From Lentinus brumalis (lineage: Eukaryota; Basidiomycota; Agaricomycetes; Polyporales; Polyporaceae), in assembly GCA_001792895.1 (NCBI GenBank), contig MARA01000005.1:930001-994000 (forward strand): a stretch of DNA of 64,000 nucleotides, given 5' to 3'. The notes below the pieces were generated by a model that worked only from the letters and a program-made list of their open reading frames with translations, did no database searches and was not told where the DNA came from. The translations under genes were made by a program, and so were the position numbers. Every line of letters starts with the position of its first letter. Position 1 is the stretch's first letter. Below are positions 45,596 to 55,208 of this stretch, in pieces.

Positions 45596-46366
45596 TGTCG
45601 GCCCCCTGTGCTTTGCGCAGTCACCTGTACTTGTACAATCAACGGTTCGCCATGGACGCTCTCGGTCCGTCTCGGACCACGGACGCATTGACGGGGCCGT
45701 TTTGCACCCGGGTCTTGTAAAGGTGTTCGGTTCCTCGATGTCGCGGACAGGGAATGAAACAATGTTTGCCTTTACTTCCTCCGTGGGAGTCATCTGATGT
45801 CAGGTCGCGCAGGTAGATCACTGACACTGCACTGCAACGTCGGATTGGTCGGACTTCCTTCTCTTCCCCGCCGTTAGCTGATTCACGCTGATCTCGACAC
45901 CTCCAGGTACACCGTTGCCGATTGATGTGATGACGATACGACCCGTCAGACCTGGCAAACTTGGACGAGCAATATCATATGCACCTGGTACTTCTCCCGC
46001 TAGCCCGCGTCCCTGTCCCGCCCACCGTGCAAGTGTCTGCGCTGGCGCCGTCGTTCCTGATAGACGACAGGGAGTCATTGCAATGTCACCGTCCCGGATC
46101 CGGGTCAAACTTGGATTTCATTCCGCAACGGGCGAGATTACCTCACACTAGTGATGCGCTGTTGATTCGAAACGTCCGTCGCCTGGGTTGCGCCCTGGGT
46201 CACCATGTACCTGCGCGTCTTGCGCGGACTCCCCGACATAAGTACGGTCCCCGACCCGTCCTCCGTCTACTGCTCGTTCGTTCGTCCTTCTCCCTCCCCT
46301 TCCCCTTTCGTGATCTTTCACGCGTCCTAACCCCGCTGGCCTAGTTGCTGGCGCGGACGGCAGACC
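45596..46366. other. Intergenic, nothing certain
   Basis: Open frames at 45818-46151 (both strands) have no recognisable domain. Short similarity to the Ala/Val-rich part of the HUA1-like gene (AGAVVP-type sequence at about 46040) may reflect old duplication debris. The right part is the promoter side of the GMC gene. Confidence 0.35.
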
Positions 46367-48895
46367 ATGTTCACCCATTCACCTTCCCCCGTTCAGGCAG
46401 CTTTGCTTTTCCTTTCGGTTGCTGCTCCACAGCGCGCATATGCGGCTCTCTACGCGAGCCCTGAGGCTGCGGCCAGCCATGTTTCCCGCACTACTTATGA
46501 CTATGTAATCGTTGGTGGTACGTCATTTGAACCTTCCTGCGAGACAGTGAATACTCACGATCGAGCATAGCTGGTGCGGCCGGTGGTGTACTCGCGAATC
46601 GTTTAACGGAGAACAGGACCACCAAGGTGTTACTGTTGGAAGCTGGATCAAGGTACGCGTGTTCCATGTCATTTCCCCCATGCGAGGCTGTGTTAATATG
46701 ATGGCTGAAATAGTGACTACAACAACACGAACATCGAGATTCCATTCCTCGCACCAGTATTGACCGGCTCGACATTTGTGAGTGTCGTTCCTAACTATCA
46801 CCCGTGCTCCATGTGCATTTTACTTATACTTGATTGTTTTACGGCAGGACTGGAACTACACGACCACTCCTCAGTTGGGAATGGATGATCGTTCCGTTGG
46901 TTACGCGCGTGGAAAGGTCCTGGGAGGATCCACGTCCATCAGTATGTGGTTCTGCTATGCGTAGCTCCCGCCTTCCTCACAAGCGAGTTGCCAGACTACA
47001 TGATCTACACGCGTGGCGCGAGGGACGACTATGATCGCTGGGCATCTTTGACGGGTGACCGCGGCTGGAATTGGGACAACATGTTGCCATACATGTTGAA
47101 GGTGTGTATCACTGCCACAACCTAACCATTAGGAGAGTCCGCGCTTATCATTATGATACCGCAGCTGGAGAATTTCACGAACTCGCCCAACGTACAGAAT
47201 GCGACATCGAAGTTTGATCCTAGTCTTCACAGCACAAAGGGACCGCTAGGTGCTGGACTTCCCCAGGTCTCCCTCCCGACGGACCAGATTGCCCTGAATG
47301 CGCAAGCGGAGTTGTCCTCGGAGTTTAAGTTCAACAGGGATGTTAACTCTGGCGATATGATCGGCTTCAGTGAGTGCTTCCTCCGATGCTTTGCTTGAGT
47401 GAGTCACTTATGCCAGCTCTTGCTTGACAGGCTGGACGCCCTTCGCGGTTCGTCTCATATTCACGCCCAAGGTGATGGCAACCACACACTGACGTGATCT
47501 CCGAACGGTGTATAGATTCAGGATGGCGCTCGGTCGAACTCGGCCAGGAACTACATTCAGCCCGCGCTGTCTCGCAGCAACCTGGACGTTATCGTCGGTG
47601 CTCAGGTGACCAACGTGGTCAAGACCAGCTCGCAGGGTGGTGTCCCAATCGTCCGTGGCGTGCAGTATACCAGCGGTCCCAACAAGACCATCTATAGCGT
47701 CAAGGCGTCAAATGAGGTTATCCTCTCCGCAGGCGCCATTGGTTCGCCTCAGATCCGTATGTCATGTCTCTCATTTGCGACATGTTTCAAGGCATCAGTT
47801 CTCATGTCCTCGATCCTTCTCCTGCTAGTGCTCCTCTCGGGTATCGGTCCCAAGGCACAATGCACGGCGAATCGCATCACTCCGCTCGTCGATCTCCCCG
47901 ATGTCGGACAGAACATGCAGGACCACCCGCTTCTTACGACCAATTTCCGTGTCAGTTCAAATGACACGCTCGACAACCTACTTGCGAATGCGACGCTCGC
48001 GGCGCAGCAGCTCGCACTGTGGCAGAGCAGCCGCTCCGGCGATTTCACCCTTGGTGCAGCGAACCAGTGGGCTTGGGAACGCCTTCCCTCCAACGACAGC
48101 ATCTTCCGTACGGTTCCGGATCCTAGCGCAGGTCCCACGGCTCCTCACTACCAACTCATCTTCTCGGCAAGTCACCAGAACGCCAGACGCTGGTCTATTC
48201 ACTAACACGGAATGACGCACAGGATCTTTTCGTTGCCTTCGGCGGTGTTCCTCCCCCGGCTGGTCACTTCCTCACGCTGATCAGCAACCTCTATACACCT
48301 GTATCTCGTAAGATCCGCCATTCTATTGCTTCGTTGCTGCGACTGATTGCCAATGCGCTTGCTTTGCATAGGTGGTAACCTGACGCTCAAGTCGACTAAC
48401 CCCTTCGACTACCCGATCATCAATCCCGGACTGCTGAGCGACAAGGGTGGCTTCGACATCCATACCATGCGCGAGGCTCTCAAGGCCGGACGTCGCTTCC
48501 TTCAGGCACCTGCATGGCGTAGCTGGATCATCAGCGAGTTCGGCGACTCTGCAAACGCGCAGACCGATGCGCAAATCGAGGACTTCATCCGTGCGAACGC
48601 TCTCGTCGTCAACCATGTCTCGGGTACTGTCGGCATGGGCAAGAGCGGCTCCACCGCTCGGGGCAGCGGTGCTCTCAACCCGGACCTTACTGTCAAGGGT
48701 ACTATTGGCCTGCGGGTGGTCGATGCCTCTGTCTTCGTACGTCCACTCTACCGCAGGTGTCGTGAAACATACGCGTCGTCTGACTGTGCTTTGTTGCAGC
48801 CCATCATACCTGCAGCTCATACGATGGTTCCGACGTACGCTATTGCCGAGCGTGCAGCGGACCTCATCAAGGCCGCGCAGTCTGGCCACCACTGA
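46367..48895 (+). CDS. GMC oxidoreductase, aryl-alcohol-oxidase-like (AA3)
   Basis: Twelve exons: 46367-46517, 46571-46652, 46714-46777, 46848-46941, 46995-47101, 47165-47369, 47431-47447, 47516-47756, 47829-48166, 48223-48307, 48372-48736 and 48800-48895. A signal peptide precedes YDYVIVGAGAAGGVLANRL, the FAD-binding dinucleotide motif. Other GMC marks are DWNYTTTPQ, RGKVLGGSTSIN, YTRGARDDYDRWA, ILSAGAIGSPQI with LLLSGIGP, and NHVSGTVGMG plus IPAAHTMVPTYAIAERAADL, which hold the two catalytic His. Such enzymes are secreted, oxidise aryl or aliphatic alcohols and supply H2O2 to peroxidases. Exon 7 has only 17 nt. The intron after 48166 begins GC rather than GT, with frame requiring it. All active-site motifs are present. 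Confidence 0.9.
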
Positions 48896-49870
48896 GTGAC
48901 CCACGCGCAAGTCGAAGGCGACACCGACGAGTCACATACGCTGTATCTGTTAGGCTCTGCTGACGCTGCTCAGGATTGACCGGCTACTCGGGAAGCCGCG
49001 ACGTGCACACGCTTATCTATAATCCAGGCTCCCGTTTGTCTCTATCCGTCGTATCGATACGATGTCACCGCGCTCTTTGGCCATCTCTTCTCTCGTTGTG
49101 TCTGTCATCGACATAGTACACCATAAACCGGACTTGGGTCGCGCCATGGACAGAAGAAGCATAGCTACTACGGTTCTTTAGCGTTTGGTCTCTATCTCCC
49201 GGGAGTTATTGTTATTGTCTTACATGTAAAGCAGTCCCTATATCGGGGACAGTAATTCACCAGAAGTCTCTCCCTGATCCTTGGGAACGACCACCAAGTA
49301 TGTCATCCAGGTAAGTAGGTTTGATCAGTGATATATCGGACGGGTTTACTGACGACTTCGCTGAAGTCAATCAGCTTCTGCTATTCCACCTATATCCGCG
49401 ATGAATTCAGGAGAAGCCTAGGCTGGTATGTAGGTTGACGTACTTTCCGGATCATGGTGACTAGTGCCCGTGACTTACGATGACCTGTGAGTCCACGTTG
49501 GAGATAGGTGTTTCCAACATTCTTACTCCTCTTCTGATATGGTGCCATCAAGGCGAAAGGACCTACTAGTAGCAGACTGCGACCATTCGCAAGGAGCAGC
49601 GACGTGGGCGGCCTTGAAGCTCGCAGTCTTCCAATTACCTTCCTCGGTGACGGGGCGCTCAAGAACTTCACGTTGAAGAGTCGCTATACACTATGAGAGC
49701 ATACGTGGCAACTTCCTCCGCGCGGGCAGAGCGTAATTCTTTGACAGACCAGCTTACTTTGACGTGTAAAACATTCGATCATGGCAGATCGGACGGGCAA
49801 GTAACGGAGTATCGTGTACCCTGTTTGCTGCGCTGCCTCCCAAGGTGAGCGAGACTGATATGTATATCAC
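48896..49870. other. Intergenic, nothing recognised
   Basis: This is the 3' region of the GMC gene and upstream of the interrupted host gene. A 93-codon minus-strand frame (49390-49671) has no known domain. Confidence 0.4.
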
Positions 49871-50555
49871 CTTACGATGCATGGACCGTGCGCCTTCCTT
49901 CAGGTCATCAGTGCGAAATCACTATATAGACGCAAACGGGCTGGCAGGCCTCCACATTCGAACTTGAATCCACCAAGAGCGATGTCCTGTAGGCGGCCTG
50001 CGTTACTACTCCTTGCCTGTGAGCTGACTCCCATGATTCCAGCAAACAGCCAGTTGATTGCTCGGCCGCCTTCTCTACCAGAGCGCATGTATGTCGGAGA
50101 TGGAACTAAGCGGTCGCTGCAAGAGCAAATGTGCATGCAAGACTGTGTCGATATATTCGCTGCGATCTTGGTGCGTCGGTGTCAATGAGGCCCCGGAGCA
50201 GAGACGCATTAACGAGTCTGGTCTTGCAGCATGCCATACGACAAACATGCACGGAATACGGCATCAACCTCAACATGGCATATCGCCGTCAGGATCCGAT
50301 TGTAATAGCATGTGTCAAAGAAAAGGTTTGCTTTCCGCAAGGATGTCTCTCCGAGTCACCAGCTAACATCCTGTACAGCTTCTTGAGAGAGTCGCAGTAC
50401 TGCGCGAGTATGACGATGGCTGGCCGGTAACCTTTTACCTTCGCAGCGAGCTCAAACCCCACAACCCGAGCCATTGGTCTTGCAATGTCACGGTTCCTCG
50501 AACACTGAATGATAGTATTCGCAATTGCGTACGTTCGTCCCGCTTATCATTTGGG

Positions 50556-50560
50556 GTACC
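50556..50560. repeat. Target-site duplication GTACC (left)
   Basis: GTACC immediately precedes the 5' LTR. The same five bases follow the 3' LTR at 52057-52061. A 5-bp duplication is typical of LTR-retrotransposon integration. Confidence 0.9.
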
Positions 50561-50734
50561 TGTCGGAGGTTACAAATTCCCGATTAGGATTACGCATACG
50601 ATTACTAAGCGATTACTTAGAAGCTCCATTTTACTCTAGAATATTCCTCCTTACATGTATATAGCTGCGTCTGTAGGACGCGATCTGCATACAATTCAGT
50701 CTCCTTTTCTCTCTTTCGCGCTCGACTTCTGACA
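50561..50734. repeat. 5' LTR (174 bp)
   Basis: It begins TGTCGGAGGTTACAAATTCC and ends CGACTTCTGACA (TG...CA). It is identical by eye to the copy at 51883-52056. The next bases (GGTTATGAGCCCTGCG, from 50735) are the candidate primer-binding site. Confidence 0.95.
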
Positions 50735-50836
50735 GGTTATGAGCCCTGCGCTCGTACCCTAGGTCGCCGATCTTTTGTCTTTGACGCTTAACTTCCTTTT
50801 TCGGACTTATCACTCCTTATCTAATCCCCCCTCACC

Positions 50837-51646
50837 ATGGCCGGCGAAAACATTAATTCCCTCATCGCCGCCGTGCCGAAGCTCACGTCGAGCAACTATC
50901 AAGACTGGAAGTTCGCCGTCTCGATGGTTATGCGTCGTGCCAAGTGCTTGTCCGTCGCCGACGGCACCGACGCGAAATCGGGCACCCGGGAGAAGACCGC
51001 GGAATGGGACGCCGCCTCGGAGCAGGCACTTACCATAATCGGCCTCACGATCACTCCGGAGCAGTATCAATACATCCGGACGGCCACGACCGGTCCCGAA
51101 GCGTGGACCGCGCTGAAGGACGTCTACGAGAAGCCCTCCCGCGCGAACCGAATCGCACTCAAGCGCGAGTTCTACACCACCGTCCACGATCCCACCGCCC
51201 CGATCCGTGACTACACGAACCGGATCACGGAGCTCGCGAACCGGCTCTCCGCCATCGGCGTGTCCCTCCAGGACACGGATATCGTCGACGTGCTGATCTT
51301 CAATCTGCACTCGTCGTGGTCGAGCATCGCGACCACGCTCGCTGCCGCGCAAGGTGAACTCAAAGTTTCCGACGTCATCGGAGCCCTCGTCGACGAAGAA
51401 GGACGCCGCGGTGCGCCTAATTCGGAGGACCCTGCCGACGATTCGGCGCTTATGGCCCGATCACGCCGCACGCGCTCTCCGGAGCAGAAATTCAAGAACA
51501 ACACCGACGGCTGCTACGTCTGCGGACAGCGCGGCCACATCGCGCGCGACTGCTTCAAGCGTGCACAGCCCGCCACCGCGAACGTCGCGACTGAGCAGAG
51601 CGAGACCACGTCCTCGCCCAACAACTTCCTCGGCACCGTGTGGTAA
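50837..51646 (+). CDS. Copia-type Gag with CCHC zinc knuckle
   Basis: The single open frame has 269 aa. The N-terminal half has the UBN2/Retrotran-gag pattern: KLTSSNYQDWKFAVSMVM, then EAWTALKDVYEKPSRAN and DYTNRITELANRLSAIG. The C-terminal zinc knuckle is CYVCGQRGHIARDC (C-x2-C-x4-H-x4-C), which binds RNA. The frame ends with a stop soon after and there is no pol domain. Gag would package element RNA, while replication enzymes must come from elsewhere. The frame is uninterrupted, so the protein may be made. Confidence 0.9.
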   Translation: MAGENINSLIAAVPKLTSSNYQDWKFAVSMVMRRAKCLSVADGTDAKSGTREKTAEWDAASEQALTIIGLTITPEQYQYIRTATTGPEAWTALKDVYEKPSRANRIALKREFYTTVHDPTAPIRDYTNRITELANRLSAIGVSLQDTDIVDVLIFNLHSSWSSIATTLAAAQGELKVSDVIGALVDEEGRRGAPNSEDPADDSALMARSRRTRSPEQKFKNNTDGCYVCGQRGHIARDCFKRAQPATANVATEQSETTSSPNNFLGTVW

Positions 51647-51882
51647 GCGGTTACCATAACGGGGCATTATCGAACAAAACTACGTTTATTCCCCTCCGGA
51701 GCGGGTTAGTCTCCGCCGTAGTGGTCAGGGACCTGGCGAATGGGAGCGCGGTGCTCTTCGTCACGAGCGGGTAGTCTCCTGCGGCGTACAACGGAGGGAG
51801 GCGGATATTATGGAATTATCGGCGTACTAGGATTAACGTCCACTAGGGTTAGTAGGGTTAGGATCGCGAATTTGAGGGGGAG

Positions 51883-52056
51883 TGTCGGAGGTTACAAATT
51901 CCCGATTAGGATTACGCATACGATTACTAAGCGATTACTTAGAAGCTCCATTTTACTCTAGAATATTCCTCCTTACATGTATATAGCTGCGTCTGTAGGA
52001 CGCGATCTGCATACAATTCAGTCTCCTTTTCTCTCTTTCGCGCTCGACTTCTGACA
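51883..52056. repeat. 3' LTR (174 bp)
   Basis: Same length and sequence as the 5' LTR, preceded by the polypurine tract gagggggag and followed by the GTACC target duplication (52057-52061). Confidence 0.95.
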
Positions 52057-52779
52057 GTACCACATCGTCGTGCTCACCGTACCAACTCGCTTAGACTCCC
52101 GAACGGTCCAAGATCCGCCGTGCACGTCGAGAAGCCTCTTTGCGAATTCATAAGCTATATTCGTTGCCACGAATCTCACAACGCTCTCCAAGATCAAGAT
52201 GCCGTTCCGTTCCATCGGGAGTCCGAAAGGGTACCCGCATTCGGCCGTCGGGTCACTCGAGGGGAGGGCATTGGCGGGGCCCTTTGACACACGCATGCAA
52301 CTTCAAGTCGCGGTCCGGAATCTCCCAGTCTATTTCCAGGCGACTCCCACAAGAGCAGGATGCTGAGCCGGTCAGTGACGCGAGGCAAATCGCGAAGCCC
52401 GCCGAACTCCAGCAGGTAGGACCATCATGTATGAGCTGATATCTGTGGCTGACATTGCGAGATGACTGCTCAGAACCCGAGTAGTGGTGTTGTTTTAGGG
52501 AAGGCTCGCTCAGCGTTGGCCGCTGAGATGTCACCCGTGAAAGCACTCCTGGCTTCCTGTCTCCCACCAGCGGATGCAAAGCGACTGGCGCACCTCTTCG
52601 CATCGTTCGGAATCAAGGACCTCGCGTACTTGTACGTGCTGGCTCGGATGAGGACCCGAGACCGGTGGCTCGATGAGCTACGAGGGAAGGGTCACTTGAC
52701 CGAAATCCAGTTGCGCGTAGTGCGCGAGGCACTCGACAGGTTGTCCCAATCTGAGTACGGACCATCCGTTGTCTTGTGA

Positions 52780-53945
52780 AGGGCAAGTGCGAAGGGGGAT
52801 GAGCCGCCGCGATTATGGTACGGTACCAAGGATTGCTTGATTGACACCCACAACTTCTGGTTATATCGCACGTAACTCTTGCGTCTCTATGTCACAATAC
52901 ACCGTTGCGTATCTCGAAGCGCTATGTATGTGCTTCATGGCCGATGCATGCGGACGTCGTCAAGACGTGTGATCCACGCTCCAGCATGCTTGCTGAATAC
53001 GCCCAGGACACTGTAGTGCGGTGGCCGCGGGCCCCGGACCAGGCCCTACTCCCGAAGCCACTACCGTCACTTAACACTGCGCAACGACTGAACGGACGAA
53101 ATGCGGCGGCTCGGGGCCCAGCTGACGTGCGCATGCCCCTCGTAACCCCGCGCTCTCCCATGCCACCGCCATTGTTCGCAACCCTGTCTGCGCACTAGCC
53201 TCGGGGGTAACATTCCCAAGTAACGGCGATCACAACCTGCGGCAAACTTGTTTGCTCCTGTCAGCACTGCCCCGTCCACAACCGTACTGGTCGTTTCGCT
53301 GCCGCTGGCGTATCCAACGCTCATGCTTGGTAAGTTACATGTAAAGCGCCATGGTACGAACTAGGACAGTTCAGTTGCAGAGCGTCCTGCGGAGCATCCG
53401 CTCTCAGGCTCGTGGAGATACTGCCCGCCTGAGAGACGGACAGTGCCCGCGATAGCAGTACGTGGTGCTGTGGCGTCGAAGGGCTGGTGTGGATGAGATA
53501 GACGTCATGGTAAGAGACGAGCGCGTGGGTGGCCATCGATACTGTCCGCTGCGCCAATGAGCCAGTGACCTTCGTAGACGAGTCCTGACGTAAACGCCAT
53601 ATTCCCTGGAGTTCTATCAATGTTTTGAAGTCGGTAGAATAGTCGCCTTGGCATATCCAGCAGTGGGCAGTCGATCGCAAGAAAGGGTTGTGAACTAACA
53701 TCAAGAAGAGGGAAGACGCCCAAGTACGGAGTATGCAAGACGAGGGTATAACTGACTTCCCACACGGAAGTATGCTGCCATGAGAGTGGAAAGAGCAAGA
53801 TAGACGGCCCTCCGGACGGACGCGGGACGCAAAAATTTCGGGTGGTCTGGGGATACGGCAGGCTGTCAATATTCGCATCCGACAAAAAGACGAGCGTCAT
53901 CGACTTACATGACTGTCGACGGAATCGACGGCACCATGTTCGAAG
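52780..53945. other. Gene-poor stretch
   Basis: Minus-strand frames at 53321-53900 contain readable segments but no known domain, no consistent exon chain and no clear start. I cannot support a gene here. Confidence 0.35.
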
Positions 53946-55208
53946 TTATATCGGGGGATAAAGGCTCTCCAACAGGTTCATCATCTGCGTTGTTGACAGG
54001 GTGCTCTTCGGGGGGTAGCCGGCCTTGATGAGTCTCCCATAGACGGTGTCCAACGTCCTCTGAACTCGTTGATATTTCCGAGTTTTCGTCCTGTGGTTTG
54101 AGACGGGTTCTGACGCCGACGTGATGAATATCTTGTCTTCCAGCGAGGGGGTGGGCAGAACGATGTCGTGGTTTATGGCGAAGAAACAGAGGTTTATAAG
54201 GTCTCTCAGAGCGTCCGGAACCGGCTGCTCCGTAAGCAAGCCAGGGTCAGATGGGGTCAGCACTAATCTGTGCCCGAAGTCGTAGACGTTGTCGAGAATA
54301 TGGTATGCTGTGATGAGTGTGGCGCAATACCGAGAGCCGTACTTGGTCCTGTACGCTTCTGCGACAGCCTTGTGCCCGTCAAGGGTACTTACTCGGCATG
54401 CTGGGCTTGATTCCAGGATACTGTTTCGTCCAGTAGTCGATAGGGCGGATGTCGAAAGAGCGTAGGGTCCACGATCTCCCGAGGTCAGGATCACCATGAC
54501 GAGGTACCATGTGGAAGACGGCGACGTGGGGCGCTCCAGCCTGCAGCTCTTCGAAATGACCGCCATCCGCCAACAGATATGCTGCAGCGTCGATCATGAC
54601 CTTAGAAGCTACCTGATGATGTGTTTAGAACTTTTGGAAACTGTTGATAGCCGCAATCCGCGTGGTGAAGGGGCTCTCCATCAGGCTCTGCAGCCTGTAC
54701 TCTGGTGGAGTATCGCCATACTCCTCGTATGATTCTGCGTCCTGCGAATTACTGGGCCGACACCACCCTCTGAAACTGTTGAGAGAAGAGGATAATCAGG
54801 TTGTGCGCGGACTCACTTGTGTATGGGCCATGCCTTCTTCTGACATTCCTTACTGCAGTAACAAGCCACGGAGCATCCGCCGCACCGCCTCACCTTCTGC
54901 CTTTGAGCTCCGCACGAGTGACAATAAGTCGCAGGGTCCTGGTTACGTTGTGCAATCGTAGTGGACGGACGTGGTACTTGGCCGTCCTCGTGGGTAGGGT
55001 CGGGAAGTTGTTCATCATTTTGTAGCGCGACGGTTGTAGTTGGGCGGACTACTTGGACATGCCCCGGCGAGTCGTCCTCGTCGGTAGGGTTGGGAGGCTG
55101 TACATGATTTTGTAGCGCAGCCGGGATAGATCGATGGAATGCTCGTGCATGTTGCGCGTCGTCCTCGCTGTCCGGAGGCCGTTGTCCCTGGCTATGGTTG
55201 TGCTCCAT
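53946..55208 (-). pseudogene. MYND zinc-finger protein with in-frame stop
   Basis: Exon 1 (55208-54817) starts MEHNHSQGQRPPDSEDDAQH. It has imperfect repeats around PTDEDDSPGHVQVVRPTTTV and PTHEDGQVPRPSTTI and the MYND finger YCHSCGAQRQKVRRCGGC...CYCSKECQKKAWPIH; the last Cys follows in exon 2 (GWC). Exon 2 starts at 54775 and reads through SFQKF into a TAA at 54625-54627. The same frame continues without break (HHQVASKVMIDAAAYLLADG, then HVAVFHMVPRHGDPDLG). A 3' exon ends at 53946 (YCATLITAYHILDNVYDFG). The last intron would be only 34 nt. MYND fingers bind proline-rich peptides. The stop suggests a recent pseudogene, or an unresolved splice. Confidence 0.6.

Larger units (their letters stand above)
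50561..52056 (+). mobile_element. Non-autonomous Copia-like LTR element, gag only (TR-GAG)
   Basis: The 1496-bp element has two 174-bp LTRs, 5-bp target duplication GTACC, a candidate primer-binding site at 50735, a single gag frame at 50837-51646, and a polypurine tract gagggggag directly before the 3' LTR. No protease, integrase, reverse transcriptase or RNase H is encoded; only about 236 nt lie between gag stop and 3' LTR. The LTRs show no visible difference, so the insertion is recent. It should depend on an autonomous Copia element elsewhere. The layout matches TR-GAG elements known from plants; the fungal parallel is my inference. Confidence 0.9.
49870..52779 (+). pseudogene. Host gene interrupted by a gag-only LTR element
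   Basis: Coding-like exons before the element share phase-0 introns: one ends QDCVDIFAAIL at 50170, one covers HAIRQTCTEYGINLNMAYRR to CVKEK (50230-50325), and one starts LLERVAVLREYDDGWPVTFY at 50379. The last runs straight into the LTR at 50561, whose in-frame continuation adds about 26 residues and a stop ending near 50639. Removing the element and one GTACC restores an open frame into 52057-52280. A further exon at 52462-52779 encodes ALLASCLPPADAKRLAHLFA and AHLFASFGIKDLAYLYVLAR and ends at a stop. I associate this pattern with a family common in polypores but cannot name a function. The upstream start was not found. Confidence 0.5.
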
